Shown here piece by piece: positions 11,807 through 23,309 of a stretch of 64,000 bases of DNA. The stretch's first letter is position 1, and the number at the start of each line of letters is the position of its first letter. This DNA is from Apostichopus japonicus (Eukaryota > Echinodermata > Holothuroidea > Aspidochirotida > Stichopodidae). Under the pieces are notes generated by a model, which saw only the letters and a program-made list of their open reading frames with translations, searched no databases and was not told the origin of the DNA. The DNA is taken from assembly GCF_037975245.1 (NCBI RefSeq), contig NC_092568.1, positions 6,606,501-6,670,500 on the forward strand, in the 5' to 3' direction. Both the position numbers and the translations under genes were made by a program.

Positions 11807-14800
11807 GTATGTAAAACCAGTGTTCTGCGAATAAACCACAGATGTCTATTCTTCAATTTTAGTTTTCTTCTTAAAATCAAATTTATTTTCCAGTTATTTC
11901 AATCAAGTATTAAGATGATGATCTTACAATTCATGTGAAGAAATGATATTTGAAGCTTCCCTGATTACAGGCCCTAAAGATTGCTACAGTGATCCTACTC
12001 ATAAATGTTTGATTTCAAGAAATTATGTTTGTGGAAACTGTGCGAGTGTATCAGGTTTTTACAACATTTATACTGCAGCAATAACATATACTACGAGATA
12101 TAATACAACATATTATACAAGATTAAAACATCATAAACTAATACATGGTACTGCAATGCTATGAGTGAGTGCTACTATATCAACTGGTATCTCACTTGGT
12201 AGCACTTAATACTCTCAGAGAACTGTATTAATATGTTAGAGTACCGAGCAATGAACACTACCTCATATTTCAATCACTGAACTCTTAATGTTGCATTGTA
12301 TTTTATTTTCAGCATCGGAATACATTAACATTGCAGAGTATTTGAAGCACTGAAAACTCTAACATTGCCTTGAATTTCAAGCACTGAATACTTTATGAGT
12401 TCTAAATAACATTGGCATATCAGCTGCATCAGTGGTTAACCTGTAAATAATACTTTTCACCGTCCATTTCTTTAGGTCTTGTATCAGCTTTCAGGGGAAG
12501 AGAACTTCGTGGACAGACTGTATTTATTCCTGATGGTTACAAAGGTAATCTCCACAGTAATGTAGCTGCTTACAGTACTAATGAAGTTTGCTAAACATTA
12601 ATGTACAGTAGTTGTGCTTACATTAATGCAGCTGTGTTGTGCTCATTGCTTTACGACTGCATAATTTAAGTGCTGATAGTTCTATTGCTGTACATACAGT
12701 TATGTAGACTTGCCCTCAGTTAAGCAGTGTAATTTAGTGTGCTTACATAAATGTAGCTGTACAGCCGTGCTTACAGTAAAGTACAGTAGCTGATGACTTA
12801 TAATAGTTCTGCTTACAGAAACTTAGTTACTTAAAGGTAAAAAGCTGTGATTACAGAGCTATGTAACTGTGCTTTCAGTAACTTAGTTGCTTACAGGTTT
12901 ATAGCTGTGATTGCAGAGCTATGTAACTGTGCTTTCAGTAACTTAGTTGCTTACAGGTTTATAGCTGTGATTGCAGAGCTATGTAACTGTGCTTTCAGTA
13001 ACTTAGTTGCTTACAGGTTTATAGCTGTGATTGCAGAGCTATGTAACTGCTTACTGTAACTTATTTACACACAGGTTTATAGCTGTGATTACAGAGCTAT
13101 GTAACTGTGCTGATATTCACTTAGTTGCTTACAGGTTTATAGCTGTGATTACAGAGCTACGTAACTGTGCTTACAGTAACTTAGTTACAGGTTTATAGCT
13201 ATGTAACTTTGCTTACAGTGACTTAGTTGCTTACAGGTTTATAGCTGTGATTGCAGAGCTATGTAACTTTTCTTACAGTCACTTAGTTGCTAACTGGTAT
13301 GTAGCTGTGATAACAGAGCTATGTAACTGTCTTACAGTTAAAGAAAGGAACTTACAGTATATAAAGTAGTTGCTTACATAACTATAAATTTGCTGAAAGT
13401 AATGTACAGTAGCTGTTTGAGAGGTTTTACAGTACTAAACTAATTGTCTAATACTTGTCTAAATACGAAAATAAAATTTAACAGGGAATCATAGCAAACC
13501 TTGAAGGTTGCCAAAAAACTGACATTTACAGGCCTGTATAATTAAATTTATTTTCAAACTCCATATTAGACTTCAGGTATCAGATATTGTTGGACTTTAA
13601 CAATTTTAATAGTTTCTAGTAACAAATATCAAATGAATCTTTTGTTTTGCACATGCCGATAGACATCCATAGTTTATTAAGGCTGTTAAGAACAAAATAT
13701 AAAAAGAATTTGAAATATTACATGTTCAACAGCTATAGATGTCATTGTCATTCTGCACCCATTCAGAATGTGTTTGTGATATGGGAAGTCATGTAACCCT
13801 CCTGTTGGACCTTGATGATCCCAAAAACTCAGTTAAAATATACACAATTGACAAAAGGAGCTATTAATTTGAGGCCACTTGTAATAGTTTACAAAAAGCA
13901 AGCTATGAATTTTCATACCTTGTGCCTAGAGCAATTTATGACATCACAAATAAACATGACTTTCTCCAACTCAAAAGCAAACTGGAATTTTGTCAAATTT
14001 AAGTCTTATGTCTGGTTGTATTTCATTGTGGTCACAGTGCATTGTTATCACAGCTTCATGCAAGTATGAGAGAGTCATCTGGTAACATTTACAGAAAATG
14101 GTTCACACCAAACAATTTGCTGTAGATGGCAAACATGTCATATTGTTCCTCCTACCTTACCATGAATCAGTTGCATCAGGTGAATGAAATTTGTACACCC
14201 ATGGGACAAACATGTGTCCTCATTTAGTCAAAGTTTAAAATCTCTAAGTAACTGCTCACAGGGCCTCTGGGCCTTCCAATGGCAGGTCCATAAACATACT
14301 CTGGGACAAAATTTGGAGTCAAAGGTCAATAAAAAGTTACTAGTGTTCAAACTCCAGAAAATTTACACTGACAACATTTTCAGAGAGTGAAGGGTCTTGC
14401 ACAATACTTATTGGAGGGCTGTAAGTTCCAGACTGCATTGTGTTACCACGCTAGAATTTTCTGTAACTTCATATTTGGGGGTGGAAGGATGCATAAAGTT
14501 TGTTAAACAGGATTTTGAAATATTCACTATCCCATAGTCAGAAATCTAAGTACTCTTTCACTAATTTTTCATTTTTTCCTCAGGTATTGTCTTACAAGAG
14601 CTGAACAGACCTTTCACGGAAGACCAAGTTAGTTTCTTATGTTCTCAGTTGTTAGATATTTTCTAATGTCATTTAAACAATTAAAATGAAGACATAGATG
14701 GCCATACAGTTGATTTATAGTGACATGAAGTTTGACATTCCTTGAGGGAACTCATATCTGACAAACAGGAACTCCTCAAAAATATAATAGAAATTGAACA

Positions 14801-16212
14801 GAAAAATTGGCACACCTAGGAAAGAACAACATATGCATTTCATGAAAATAAGTGAGTTAGGTTTAAAAAGGTTCTGGAACTACACTAGATCTGGTTGTTA
14901 GCTTTTTCAAACCAGTTTATGAATTTTGTCTATTGCTACAAACAGCCTCTTACATTCATAAGATCTATGGCAATGAATGATTTTGTGGTTGGTACGACGG
15001 TTGAGAAGGAATACCTCAGAGCAATGCTGTGGCCGCTTGGTTTAGTAATGGCTCTGGTGGGCAGATTAGAACAAGTCTTTTAAAATGGCTTTTAACTGAA
15101 ATTACAGTGAGCTTTGAGATAAGTTTGAACCCTTTATGTGCTCTAATTGTTCTTCCAGGATAGAAATGTGAGAATATCGGCCAAGTTTAATGAATTCACT
15201 TACTGGAACTTGCAGACTCCACCTTCAAGTCAAGATAAAGTTACCCGTGCCCTGCAATGGGCTAACCTCTCATCTGTAGTAAGTAGTAATATTCATGCAA
15301 GTGTTCACATTGAAAGTGAAATCTTTGTTCTTGGATACACCTCAGTGTTAAGTCTGTTCTAACATGTGAAATGTTACCAGCTGTATGCTTATTTTACATC
15401 CCATTACATCAAACCATTAAACATATTTCTAAATCACTATCACTGGTTGTGGCTTTGCAGTAAGGCATACCTAAAAAATGGTCAAGGAGCAGGAGAATGA
15501 TGAGGATCTTTTTGTACTCTCAAGAAACCCACTTGTGTTGTGCACTAAATGGAGGCTTGACAGTTGTATTGCAAGCAGCAACAAAACAATACATGTACCG
15601 AAAGTGTGATACTTTAGTTTACAAATCTTATCCATCAAAATTTGTGGTTTTGAGTAAGGGTAATTATATTGAAAAGACAAAATATGCAATTCTAAATCTA
15701 ATGAAAATAACCAAATGGAAGCCAGATTTGATAAGTGGCCCTTTCAGCCAGATCTTTTGTCATTGCTCATATATTCTGGTCCTCCCTTTCCTCACACCAT
15801 AAGGTGACTAGCTTGTCATATTTGTTAAAACTAATTCTGCTCATACATTTTGGTCTTCCCTTTCCTCACACCATAAGGTGACTAGCTTGTCATGTTTGTT
15901 AAAAGTAATTCTACTTTTGATGTCAGTGATATAGACCTCAAACCTATTCCCCAGTTGGTAGAGATGTTTAGTGTCCCTTACAAATCATATTGCCTTTTCA
16001 CATAATATCCTGTTTGTCCAATGGACACACTTTCTTTAGTATCCTTTTCTGGGTAACACCAAAGAATTAAACTTGTGTGACATCTATGTCATTTATGATG
16101 CCACCAGCTTCAATGAAGGATAGAAACTTTATTTGCTCTGTTGCAGATTCATGCCCCTGTCTCGGATGATGACCAAGATAATTCACCTACTAGCATAGAA
16201 TTCAGTCGGTGA
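11671..16212 (+). CDS. RNASEH2C: Ribonuclease H2 subunit C, complete, 5 coding exons
   Basis: Non-catalytic C subunit of RNase H2. The subunit pairs with RNASEH2B and supports the catalytic A subunit, which removes ribonucleotides and RNA/DNA hybrids from nuclear DNA. Joining 11671-11806, 12476-12544, 14584-14627, 15159-15278 and 16147-16212 gives 144 codons plus TGA; the human protein has 164. Phases fit (1, 1, 0, 0) and all junctions are GT-AG. Family landmarks in order: SVHLLPCTILSNGPAKV near the N terminus, FRGRELRGQ (vertebrate FRGRCLRGEEV, including the Arg altered as R69 in Aicardi-Goutieres syndrome), the GYKGIVLQE strand, FTYWNLQTPP (FTLWGLETIP), and the closing ALQWANLSSVIHAPV (ALTWPSLAAAIHAQV). 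The ATG is eight bases into an exon that follows an acceptor, so the 5' UTR is spliced. Intron 2 carries a 60-bp tandem repeat. Identity is strong; the N terminus is slightly shorter than human. Confidence 0.93.
12476..12544 (+). CDS. RNASEH2C: RNASEH2C coding exon 2
   Basis: Acceptor TTCTTTAG, donor AAAG|GTAATC. It encodes LVSAFRGRELRGQTVFIPDG, the most conserved strand-loop of the family. Confidence 0.92.
12820..13340. repeat. 60-bp minisatellite in RNASEH2C intron 2
   Basis: Roughly eight tandem copies of a 60-bp unit containing TTACAGGTTTATAGCTGTGA and AGAGCTATGTAACTGTGC. Three central copies (about 12855-13035) are identical or nearly so; the outer copies carry deletions. Each unit contains a TTACAGGT word resembling an acceptor fused to a donor. 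Confidence 0.9.
14584..14627 (+). CDS. RNASEH2C: RNASEH2C coding exon 3
   Basis: Acceptor TTTCCTCAG, donor CAA|GTTAGT. A 44-base exon encoding IVLQELNRPFTEDQ, matching the short strand after the GY motif. It is too short to stand out as an open frame but is fixed by phase on both sides. Confidence 0.85.
15159..15278 (+). CDS. RNASEH2C: RNASEH2C coding exon 4
   Basis: Acceptor GTTCTTCCAG, donor GTA|GTAAGT. It encodes DRNVRISAKFNEFTYWNL and the ALQWANLSS segment, the conserved C-terminal core. Confidence 0.93.
15765..15912. repeat. Two-copy 74-bp direct repeat
   Basis: Two near-identical copies, each containing CCCTTTCCTCACACCATAAG and CTAGCTTGTCAT, lie in RNASEH2C intron 4. A small local duplication with no other structure. 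Confidence 0.75.
16147..16212 (+). CDS. RNASEH2C: RNASEH2C coding exon 5 with stop
   Basis: Acceptor TGTTGCAG, then IHAPVSDDDQDNSPTSIE and a short tail to TGA at 16210-16212. The IHAxV end matches the vertebrate C terminus. Confidence 0.88.
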   Translation: MHAPVSDDDQDNSPTSIEFSR

Positions 16213-16334
16213 GGATATTATCAAGCAAGACTGTTATGCAGCTTTGGGTGCATAATTAACCAATTGTCACAGAACTCAGTGTATTAAAATGGAACCATCA
16301 ATGCATATATCTGTTTATTAATTAAACCTTATTT

Positions 16335-16875
16335 AGAGCATTGTGTGACACAGCTGCAGTAGGTGCCCACTTACATGTGATGAGTTATAGCTAGGTGCTT
16401 AAACCCTGTCAAATATTTATGGATCATTGGTAGCTTTCAAGCTGGCATTGGGTGACACAGCAGGAGAAGGTGCCCACTTACATGTGATGAGTTATAGCTA
16501 GGTGCTTATACCCTGTCAAATATTTATGGACCATTGGTAGCTTTCAAGCTGGCATTGGGTGACACAGCAGGAGAAGGTGCCCACTTACATGTGATGAGTT
16601 ATAGCTAGGTGCCTAAACCCTGTCAAATATTTATGGACTATTGGTAGCTTTCAAGCTGGCATTGGGTGACACAGCAGGAGAAGGTACCCACTTACATGTG
16701 ATGAGTTATAGCTAGGTGCCTAAACCCTGTCATATATTTATGGACCATTGGTAGCTTTCAAGCTGGCATTGGGTGACACAGCAGGAGAAGGTGCCCACTT
16801 ACATGTGATGAGTTATAGCTAGGTGCTGAAACCCTGTACAAATTTATGGACTATTGGTAGCTTTCAAGCTGGCCA
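16335..16875. repeat. 107-bp tandem repeat just 3' of RNASEH2C
   Basis: Five copies of a 107-bp unit (GTGCCCACTTACATGTGATG ... GGTAGCTTTCAAGCTGGC), starting about 120 bases after the RNASEH2C stop. The copies differ by a few bases. They may lie in the 3' UTR or just beyond it; no clear AATAAA precedes them. Confidence 0.9.
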
Positions 16876-18685
16876 TAAATGGTGCTAACCATTAACTTTG
16901 GGTTTTCTAGACACAAATTATCAATTAAATGAGCTTTACAATTAGTCTATTAACCCTGCTTTGGGAAAATGCCACTAAAATAAAGAATGATGGTTGCAAT
17001 CAGTCATTAAAAGTATCTTTGCATGTTCCTTAGAGCGTAAAGTTAACCATCAGATGCTTTAAAATTGTCATTTTATGAAAAAACTTAGAAATTCTTCTTG
17101 GACCCAAAGAAAATTCATTGAAATGAATACCTTTGATCAACTGATGACTGCTGTTTCATTGATGATTTTACTACATTAAAGTTCTGGGAAACATTTGTTG
17201 GCAGTTTCATGATTCATAAAATAGCATAGACTTGGTCATTTGTGGTTATTTGAAATATAATTTGCAGTAACATTTACCAAACAATAGGCAAGCAAACCAC
17301 ACATTAAAGTAATAAGGGTTGTGATAAAATGGGACTACTTGTTAAATCATTTGTTGATTTGTAATCGAATCAAGTTTTTAGTTCTGACAACTGCCTAAAT
17401 TGGTAGCAATGAATAAAGACAAAGCCCAATATAAAGCCACCCTTGTGTAATGATGGAAAAATGTTGCCATTACTAGAGAAGATTGGATATGAGTGTGAGC
17501 AAAAGAGTAACTCATTATGGTATCAAGTCTGCCCAATCGTATGATTACCTGTGACCACTCAGCCCTGCTTCCTTTCTGCTGTTTTTATAAAACCTGTCAG
17601 TAACAAAGGTAATAGAAAGGCTTAATCTATGATGAGTTAGGAAATAAAGCAACATTTTATTTCATTTTGATCAATTTCTGAATGCTATTTGACTTACAAT
17701 AAAATGACAGTGTTTAGTTATAAGCTTACTTAGTTAACTTTCATTTCATATGATGATATTCCACTTTGTTTTCTGTATGTAATTGGTACAAATGTAAGAA
17801 GTGTTTCAGAATGAAATGTTTACAGGTTGAATGGTATCAATACTTGTTTGCTCTTTAATCTTCATTTTTTGATAGAATCTAGGAATGTGAGTTTGATCAA
17901 TGACATTCTTATTTGTAACAATATTGGAAGGTTTAGTAAAATTACTGAATAATAGCAAACATCTGCTTTATTCATAGTATCTTTCACCTTTGAAAACTAA
18001 AGATGGACTAGTCATTTCTGATGGTCAATAACTTAAGGACAAAGTGACAAAAGGAGTCCTGTCCTTTAAGGACCAGTCTATGGTCTGTACAGGTCTTGGT
18101 ACAATGTCACTTTAAATTTTGTCTTTATCAAATCGTCTCACTGATTCTGGGGTGGTGGTAGTGGGTGGGCTTAGTGGGGAATGGGAACTGTGGAAGTTTA
18201 AATTTTTTTTTTTTTTAAATTTACATGTAATATTATAACTGTATCATATTATTTCTCATATTATCTGATTTACATAAAATAAAGACACCCAAGAACTTAA
18301 ATCAACCTATGGTTATTATAATTATACCTTCTAATAACAGCATCTATTGACATGTACTACTTTATATTGACATATCAGTGCTTTGTATTGATATATATAT
18401 ATATCATATTTGTGAATTAATACAGTAATTGTCCATTGTAATACCACATTTACTATGAATATGTGCCAATGTTCTAATAAAGGTGTTCTGGAATTGGACA
18501 GTGATCATTTCTTTTGTTTAAAACCTTACAGTATCCCTCAATTATTGATTAAACCAAATTTACAGTATCCGTGTTTTTCATTTTTTGATTTTAGCTTCTC
18601 TTCCAGATTTTGATGGTTATTAAGACTTATTTATGTTGGCTTTAAAGGGTCCCTTACCCCTTTGTTGATTCAATTGCAAAAAAAA
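16876..18685. other. Intergenic, no recognised gene
   Basis: AT-rich sequence with a poly-T tract near 18205, a short (AT)n tract near 18393-18404 and no conserved exon on either strand. Confidence 0.5.
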
Positions 18686-19068
18686 ATCATCAAAATGTAC
18701 GGAAGCTCAAAAGTGCCATCAACATAAGAAAAACTGCCCCATAAGTTGACATTTTTTAGTAAGTTGTTTAGATAACAAGATAATATCTTATCAAAAATCA
18801 GAAAAATGTTGGATTGCTCAGTTGCTTTAACTGAGCAATCAAAAAAATTCCTGCAAAATGTTTAATTGACAACTTATCGTATCTCGTCAATTCAACATTT
18901 TTCTGCAAAATGTTTAATCCTTCACTTCATTCCACCTGAATAATTGAACATTTTTTTGATGTTTGATAAGATATTAATTTGGTATCTTAACAATTTACTG
19001 AAAAATGTTGACTTATTGGGGCAAAGTTTTCTTATGTTGATGGCACTTTTAAGCTTCCGTAGAAATGA
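18686..19068. repeat. Long foldback (inverted) repeat
   Basis: The left arm, about 18690-18815 (GTACGGAAGCTCAAAAGTGCCATC region), is closely matched in reverse complement by about 18935-19066 (GATGGCACTTTTAAGCTTCC). The arms are about 125 bases and imperfect. Between them is a perfect 12-bp hairpin, GATTGCTCAGTT ... AACTGAGCAATC, at about 18813-18842. The whole could fold into a long stem. It looks like a foldback MITE, but I could not define a target duplication. Confidence 0.75.
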
Positions 19069-19507
19069 GATGAACGAAACACAACAGAAAGTCTGTGAAG
19101 ATTGAAATGCAGCATTAATGCTTATTTCAGGGAAAAACACAATGTGTATCATTAATAATAGCTGAAAGCTTGGGACAGGCAACAAGTTAAGTCTTAAGTG
19201 CCAAAATAAAATTAGGAGCAACAATGTAACAGATATAACACCTTCCTCTAAAATGACCCTCAGATAATTGCTTCAACTTCGAGCACCATTTCATTCTTTG
19301 ATGAATGGCTTTTCTATGTCACTGCCAGTCACATTGTGACTTTTGCTCTTTTAAGTGTTCCCCTTCTTCTTACGACCATTCTGTTATTAACTTTCAGAAG
19401 GGTATTACCTTTGCAATGGTCAAGTTATCTGGACCTCTTTTCCGATGTAGTATTTGTTGTTCTACCATTCAGGTGATTTCATAAACTTATAGGCAAGGAA
19501 TCCAGAA

Positions 19508-20038
19508 GCCGGATCATGTCTCATTCGTCGCCGGTCGGGTATATTCCACTATTAAGTAGGAGTCTTTTATATTTGTGTAGAATCTAAAACAGTCGTTGTA
19601 CTGAACGATGTATATAGAATCTAAAAGTTGTAGTCGAGAGGAAAGAACAACTATAAATCATCGTATTTGGAGTGGAGTGGATAATAAGTACAAGAATCAT
19701 GTTGCTTGTGAGGTAAAATCTCATGTGAGGTCACCAGAGGTCAAACTCTGACAATCTTTTTACATGACATCTAACGATGGAAACCGTGGATACTTCTCGT
19801 ACTTGGTGTGGATTCATAACATTGAGTACAAGACCCCCATTATGTATTGCCATGCACAGTAGACTGGCCTGTCTTTACCATGCCATAGTGTAACTGTACA
19901 TCAACATAGTGGTTCGGGCGATTTATGTTGTAACAGCTAGTTCTGGTTTACAAGGAAAAGTCTAGTGCATTGAACCCATCGAAACCTCAATGCGTTTCGC
20001 ATTCTGGTTTAACAACCGGCGACGAATAAGACATGATC
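19508..20038. mobile_element. Candidate MITE with inverted ends
   Basis: The left end holds CGGATCATGTCTCATTCGTC followed by GCCGGT. The right end holds its complement with one or two mismatches (ACCGGCGACGAATAAGACAT). The span is about 530 bp with no coding capacity. No convincing target duplication was found, so it is a candidate only. Confidence 0.5.
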
Positions 20039-21057
20039 CGCATTCGGGTTTCTCGTTTCTCTTATGTCCGTCGAAACATCAAATAATTATATTAATATAA
20101 CAAATGAAACGTTTTTAGCTAAAATGTAGAAATTTACAGATAAAAGGTCGAAATTACATAGTAAAATTTCACATTTTCGAACTAGGCTACATGTTGCAAT
20201 TCTTTGATAAATCATCAACATTTCCATTGCAGATAAAGCGTCGAATTACGACATGGAATTTTATGGTTGAACGTCCTATTTTCAAAATTTGATGAGGAAA
20301 CTAAAGTTAAGATATAACCGGCCACATGGGCGGCGATCCTGGGGGGGATGGGGGGATATATCCCCCCATGAAAATGGGTGGAGGGGATGTAATACACCAT
20401 ATCCCCCCCACCAAATGCCAGGAATAAGAATATTTTCATGCCTTCATTTATGCATCATCGTGAATGTACGGCTCTTTTAGCTTCATTTCTCGCCTATACC
20501 ATAAACGCAGTGCGATCTTTTCAAATAAACCGTCTTTATAAAGCAAGAATAGTTGACTGTAGGCTTCATTGGCCCTATAACAACAAAATGTATTATTGCG
20601 CCCACGGTATTGATATGGTACATATATGCACCCTCATAGTATTCATATAGGCCCTATAGTAGGCCTACACACGAACATGTTCCCTCGAACAGCTGAGAAT
20701 CTCATGTTACCAGGGTAATGCTTAATTAGGGGCGTCGGAGCGGTTCGCCGGACCAATATTCACGGCGCAAAAAAAGGAGAAAAAAGTAGCACTAAGAAGA
20801 AAAAAAGGCAAAAAATAAAGAACCAAAATGAAAACATACTTCAAAATGTGTTTCAGAAGATTAATCGGGTACAAAAACAGACAAGGGAGAATGCACAGAA
20901 GAAAAGCTCGGGAAGTGCCATTTCCTGCAATCTGGGAGGCATTTTTTCAAAATTTTCTCCATAACGCTACGCGCCAACCAATGGTGGCGCGTAGCGTAGT
21001 TTGACCTTCCAAACGTCCCCCACCCCCCGATAATTATGGTAGATGGCCACACTCTGA

Positions 21058-21961
21058 CAGGGGCGTAGCGAGCGGGGGGTGTGGGGGGGTGTCACACCCC
21101 CCCAATAATTTGGTCTCTGTCGGCAAATTTTGGGTCTGTCGGCAAAAGGAGAAAAGGTAAAGAGAGCGGAAGGGGAAGAAAGAAGGAAAGCTGAATAGAG
21201 AAAAGGAGAACGGGAGCTTCTACCGTGCCAAATTTGACTTAAAATATGCACCAGATTCCATCTAAGGACGTTTCAAAACTAAAAATTTTCCAAAGGGGAG
21301 GGGTAGACCCATAACCTTAGACCCCTCCCCCATTTCAGTCACCACTTCCAGATCCGTCGGCAAATCAAATTTGACTTAAAATATGCACCAGATTGCATCT
21401 AAGGATGTTTCAAAACTAAAAATTTTCCAAAGGGGAGGGGGAAACCCCCTCCCTTTAGACCCCTCCCCCATTTCAGTCACCACTTCCAGATCCGTCGGCA
21501 AATCAAATTTGACTTAAAATATGCACCAGATTGCATCTAAGGACGTTTCAAAACTAAAAATTTTCCAAAGGGGAGGGGGAAACCCCCTCCCCTTAGACCC
21601 CTCCCCCCTTTCAGTCACCACTTCCAGATCCGTCGGCAAATCAAATTTGACTTAAAATATGCACCAGATTGCATCTAAGGACGTTTCAAAACTAAAAAAT
21701 TGCCAAAGGGGAGGGGGAAACCCCCTCCCCTTAGACCCCTCCCCCATTTCAGTCACCACTTCCAGATCCGTCGGCAAATCAAATTTGACTTAAAATATGC
21801 ACCAGATTGCATCTAAGGACGTTTCAAAACTAAAAAATTGCCAAAGGGGAGGGGGACCCCTCCCCTTAGACCCCTCCCCCATTTCAGTCACCACTTCCAG
21901 ATCCGTCGGCAAATCAAATTCTCCACACCCCCCCAACAAAAAACCCTTCGCTACGCCCCTG
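21058..21961. mobile_element. Inner hAT-like element with internal tandem repeat
   Basis: Ends are CAGGGGCGTAGCGAG (left) and the near complement TTCGCTACGCCCCTG (right), each followed by C/G-runs. A perfect 8-bp duplication CACTCTGA lies at 21050-21057 and 21962-21969. The interior is an array of units of about 140 bp. This is a non-autonomous element, the most recent of the three nested insertions. Confidence 0.85.
21232..21925. repeat. About 140-bp tandem repeat within the inner element
   Basis: Five units, each with TTTGACTTAAAATATGCACC, GTTTCAAAACTAAAAA, a palindromic GGGGAGGGGGAAACCCCCTC-type block, and CCACTTCCAGATCCGTCGGC. Copies are nearly identical, so expansion is recent. Confidence 0.9.
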
Positions 21962-22451
21962 CACTCTGATCTTCCGTACCAATCCCAAATAGCTTCCGAC
22001 GCCCCTGTTAATACACGTACGTTTCACCTGGATGCCCTCGGTACTTAGGAATGTAACTATGTGTAATTGTGTATTGCATGTGTATAGGCCTATAATAGCC
22101 TGCATGAGGCCATTTTCTTCATCGAATAACATAAAGAGCTCTCGAACATTCTAACGTAGCGCCTGAAACAAGATTGACAGGGGCAATTTTCCCAAAATAA
22201 CACCCGAAATAATAAAAAAAGTATTTTGGATCCTGATTATGAGATATTTAGGACATGAAATCCCTATTTTAAAGTTGGGTATATGCCGCTTGGAAACCTC
22301 GGCAAGTGCCGTTTCCAGCCATCTAGAGGGTTTGTAAATCCCAAAATTTCTTGTACGCTTCGCGCCAACTCATGGTGGCGCTACGCTTAGATAGTCAACA
22401 AGGTCATATCCCCCCCACTCGGAAGTACGGATCGCCGCCCATGACCGGCCA

Positions 22452-23300
22452 ACATTCCGTGACAAAATATGAAACTTCGACCTAATTTTCTTCCAACTTT
22501 TGATCGCACGTCGAAATTTCGAGATGACCAACTTCTCTTACCATAACTCCACAACAGGAAAATCTTCTATGGATGCCGGATTTCAGCCCCTCAGTACGTT
22601 TTAAAGCTTAGGAAACTTTCTATATATTATGGCTACGTTGAAAGCTGATTTTACGTGTTAATATCGAGACGCCAGAATAACTTGGTTACGTTCATCTTTT
22701 TAGTAGGCTATAGTCTGTTTAAGCCTACAACACGACGTGGTCGAGTGTGACGAAAAAAGGAAACGCTAAATATGCAAGTTTCTTGCATAGGCTTACATAC
22801 TACAGATAATGATCTGGTGATGACCTGAGATCGCAGAAATGATAAATCTGTGCTTAGATTATTTTCGTTATGGCCCACCATTGTAGACTACACGTACTCA
22901 GACTACTTGTACCAATGGTTCTTTCCTACAGGGCCGGACCATTACCATTCTACCCAACAGCCTGGCTGGATTTTAGTACGTTCCAACAACTGTTTTGGGT
23001 GATCTTGACAAACCGCAAAATATCCCCATATCCATCGCTTTGGCTGACGGAAATAAAATTTCTGTCCTGTGGAATGCTACACCCCCATTGTAATGTGACG
23101 CTCATGTTGGCTCATTATTCGAATCCTTGTAACACTAGTCGTGAGACTTGCAGTGGCTTAATATAGCAATGCAGATTGACGTATGGTTACTCTGAAACAC
23201 AATCCTAAACCTTGGTGTCCACAGAAATAGTTAGTTCAGTAGGCATAGGTTAACTTGATCGTGTGCGCATGCTTTTACCAGGGAGCAATTTTTTTTATAT
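22452..23300. other. Intergenic, no recognised gene
   Basis: A 98-codon open frame at 22870-23166 has no recognisable motif and no splice or context support. Nothing else stands out. Confidence 0.4.
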
Positions 23301-23309
23301 GTGTGTGTG

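Larger units (their letters stand above)
20727..22007. mobile_element. Middle nested element, GGGGCGTCGGA ends
   Basis: Left TAGGGGCGTCGGAGC and right GCTTCCGACGCCCCTG are inverted repeats. TTAAT lies outside both ends (20722-20726 and 22008-22012), a possible short target duplication. The class is uncertain. It encloses the inner element and a module (about 20890-20990) shared with dispersed repeats elsewhere in the window. Confidence 0.55.
20325..22443. mobile_element. Outer hAT-like element with nested insertions
   Basis: Terminal inverted repeats CATGGGCGGCGATCC (left) and its exact complement (right), followed inward by G-rich/C-rich tracts, are flanked by a perfect 8-bp duplication ACCGGCCA at 20317-20324 and 22444-22451. 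No transposase frame is visible. The interior is mostly the two further elements listed separately. The 8-bp duplication fits hAT-type transposition. Confidence 0.8.

Noticed and set aside
22870-23166. 98-codon plus-strand frame
   Set aside because: No recognisable domain, no splice-site support, and lies between repeat elements.
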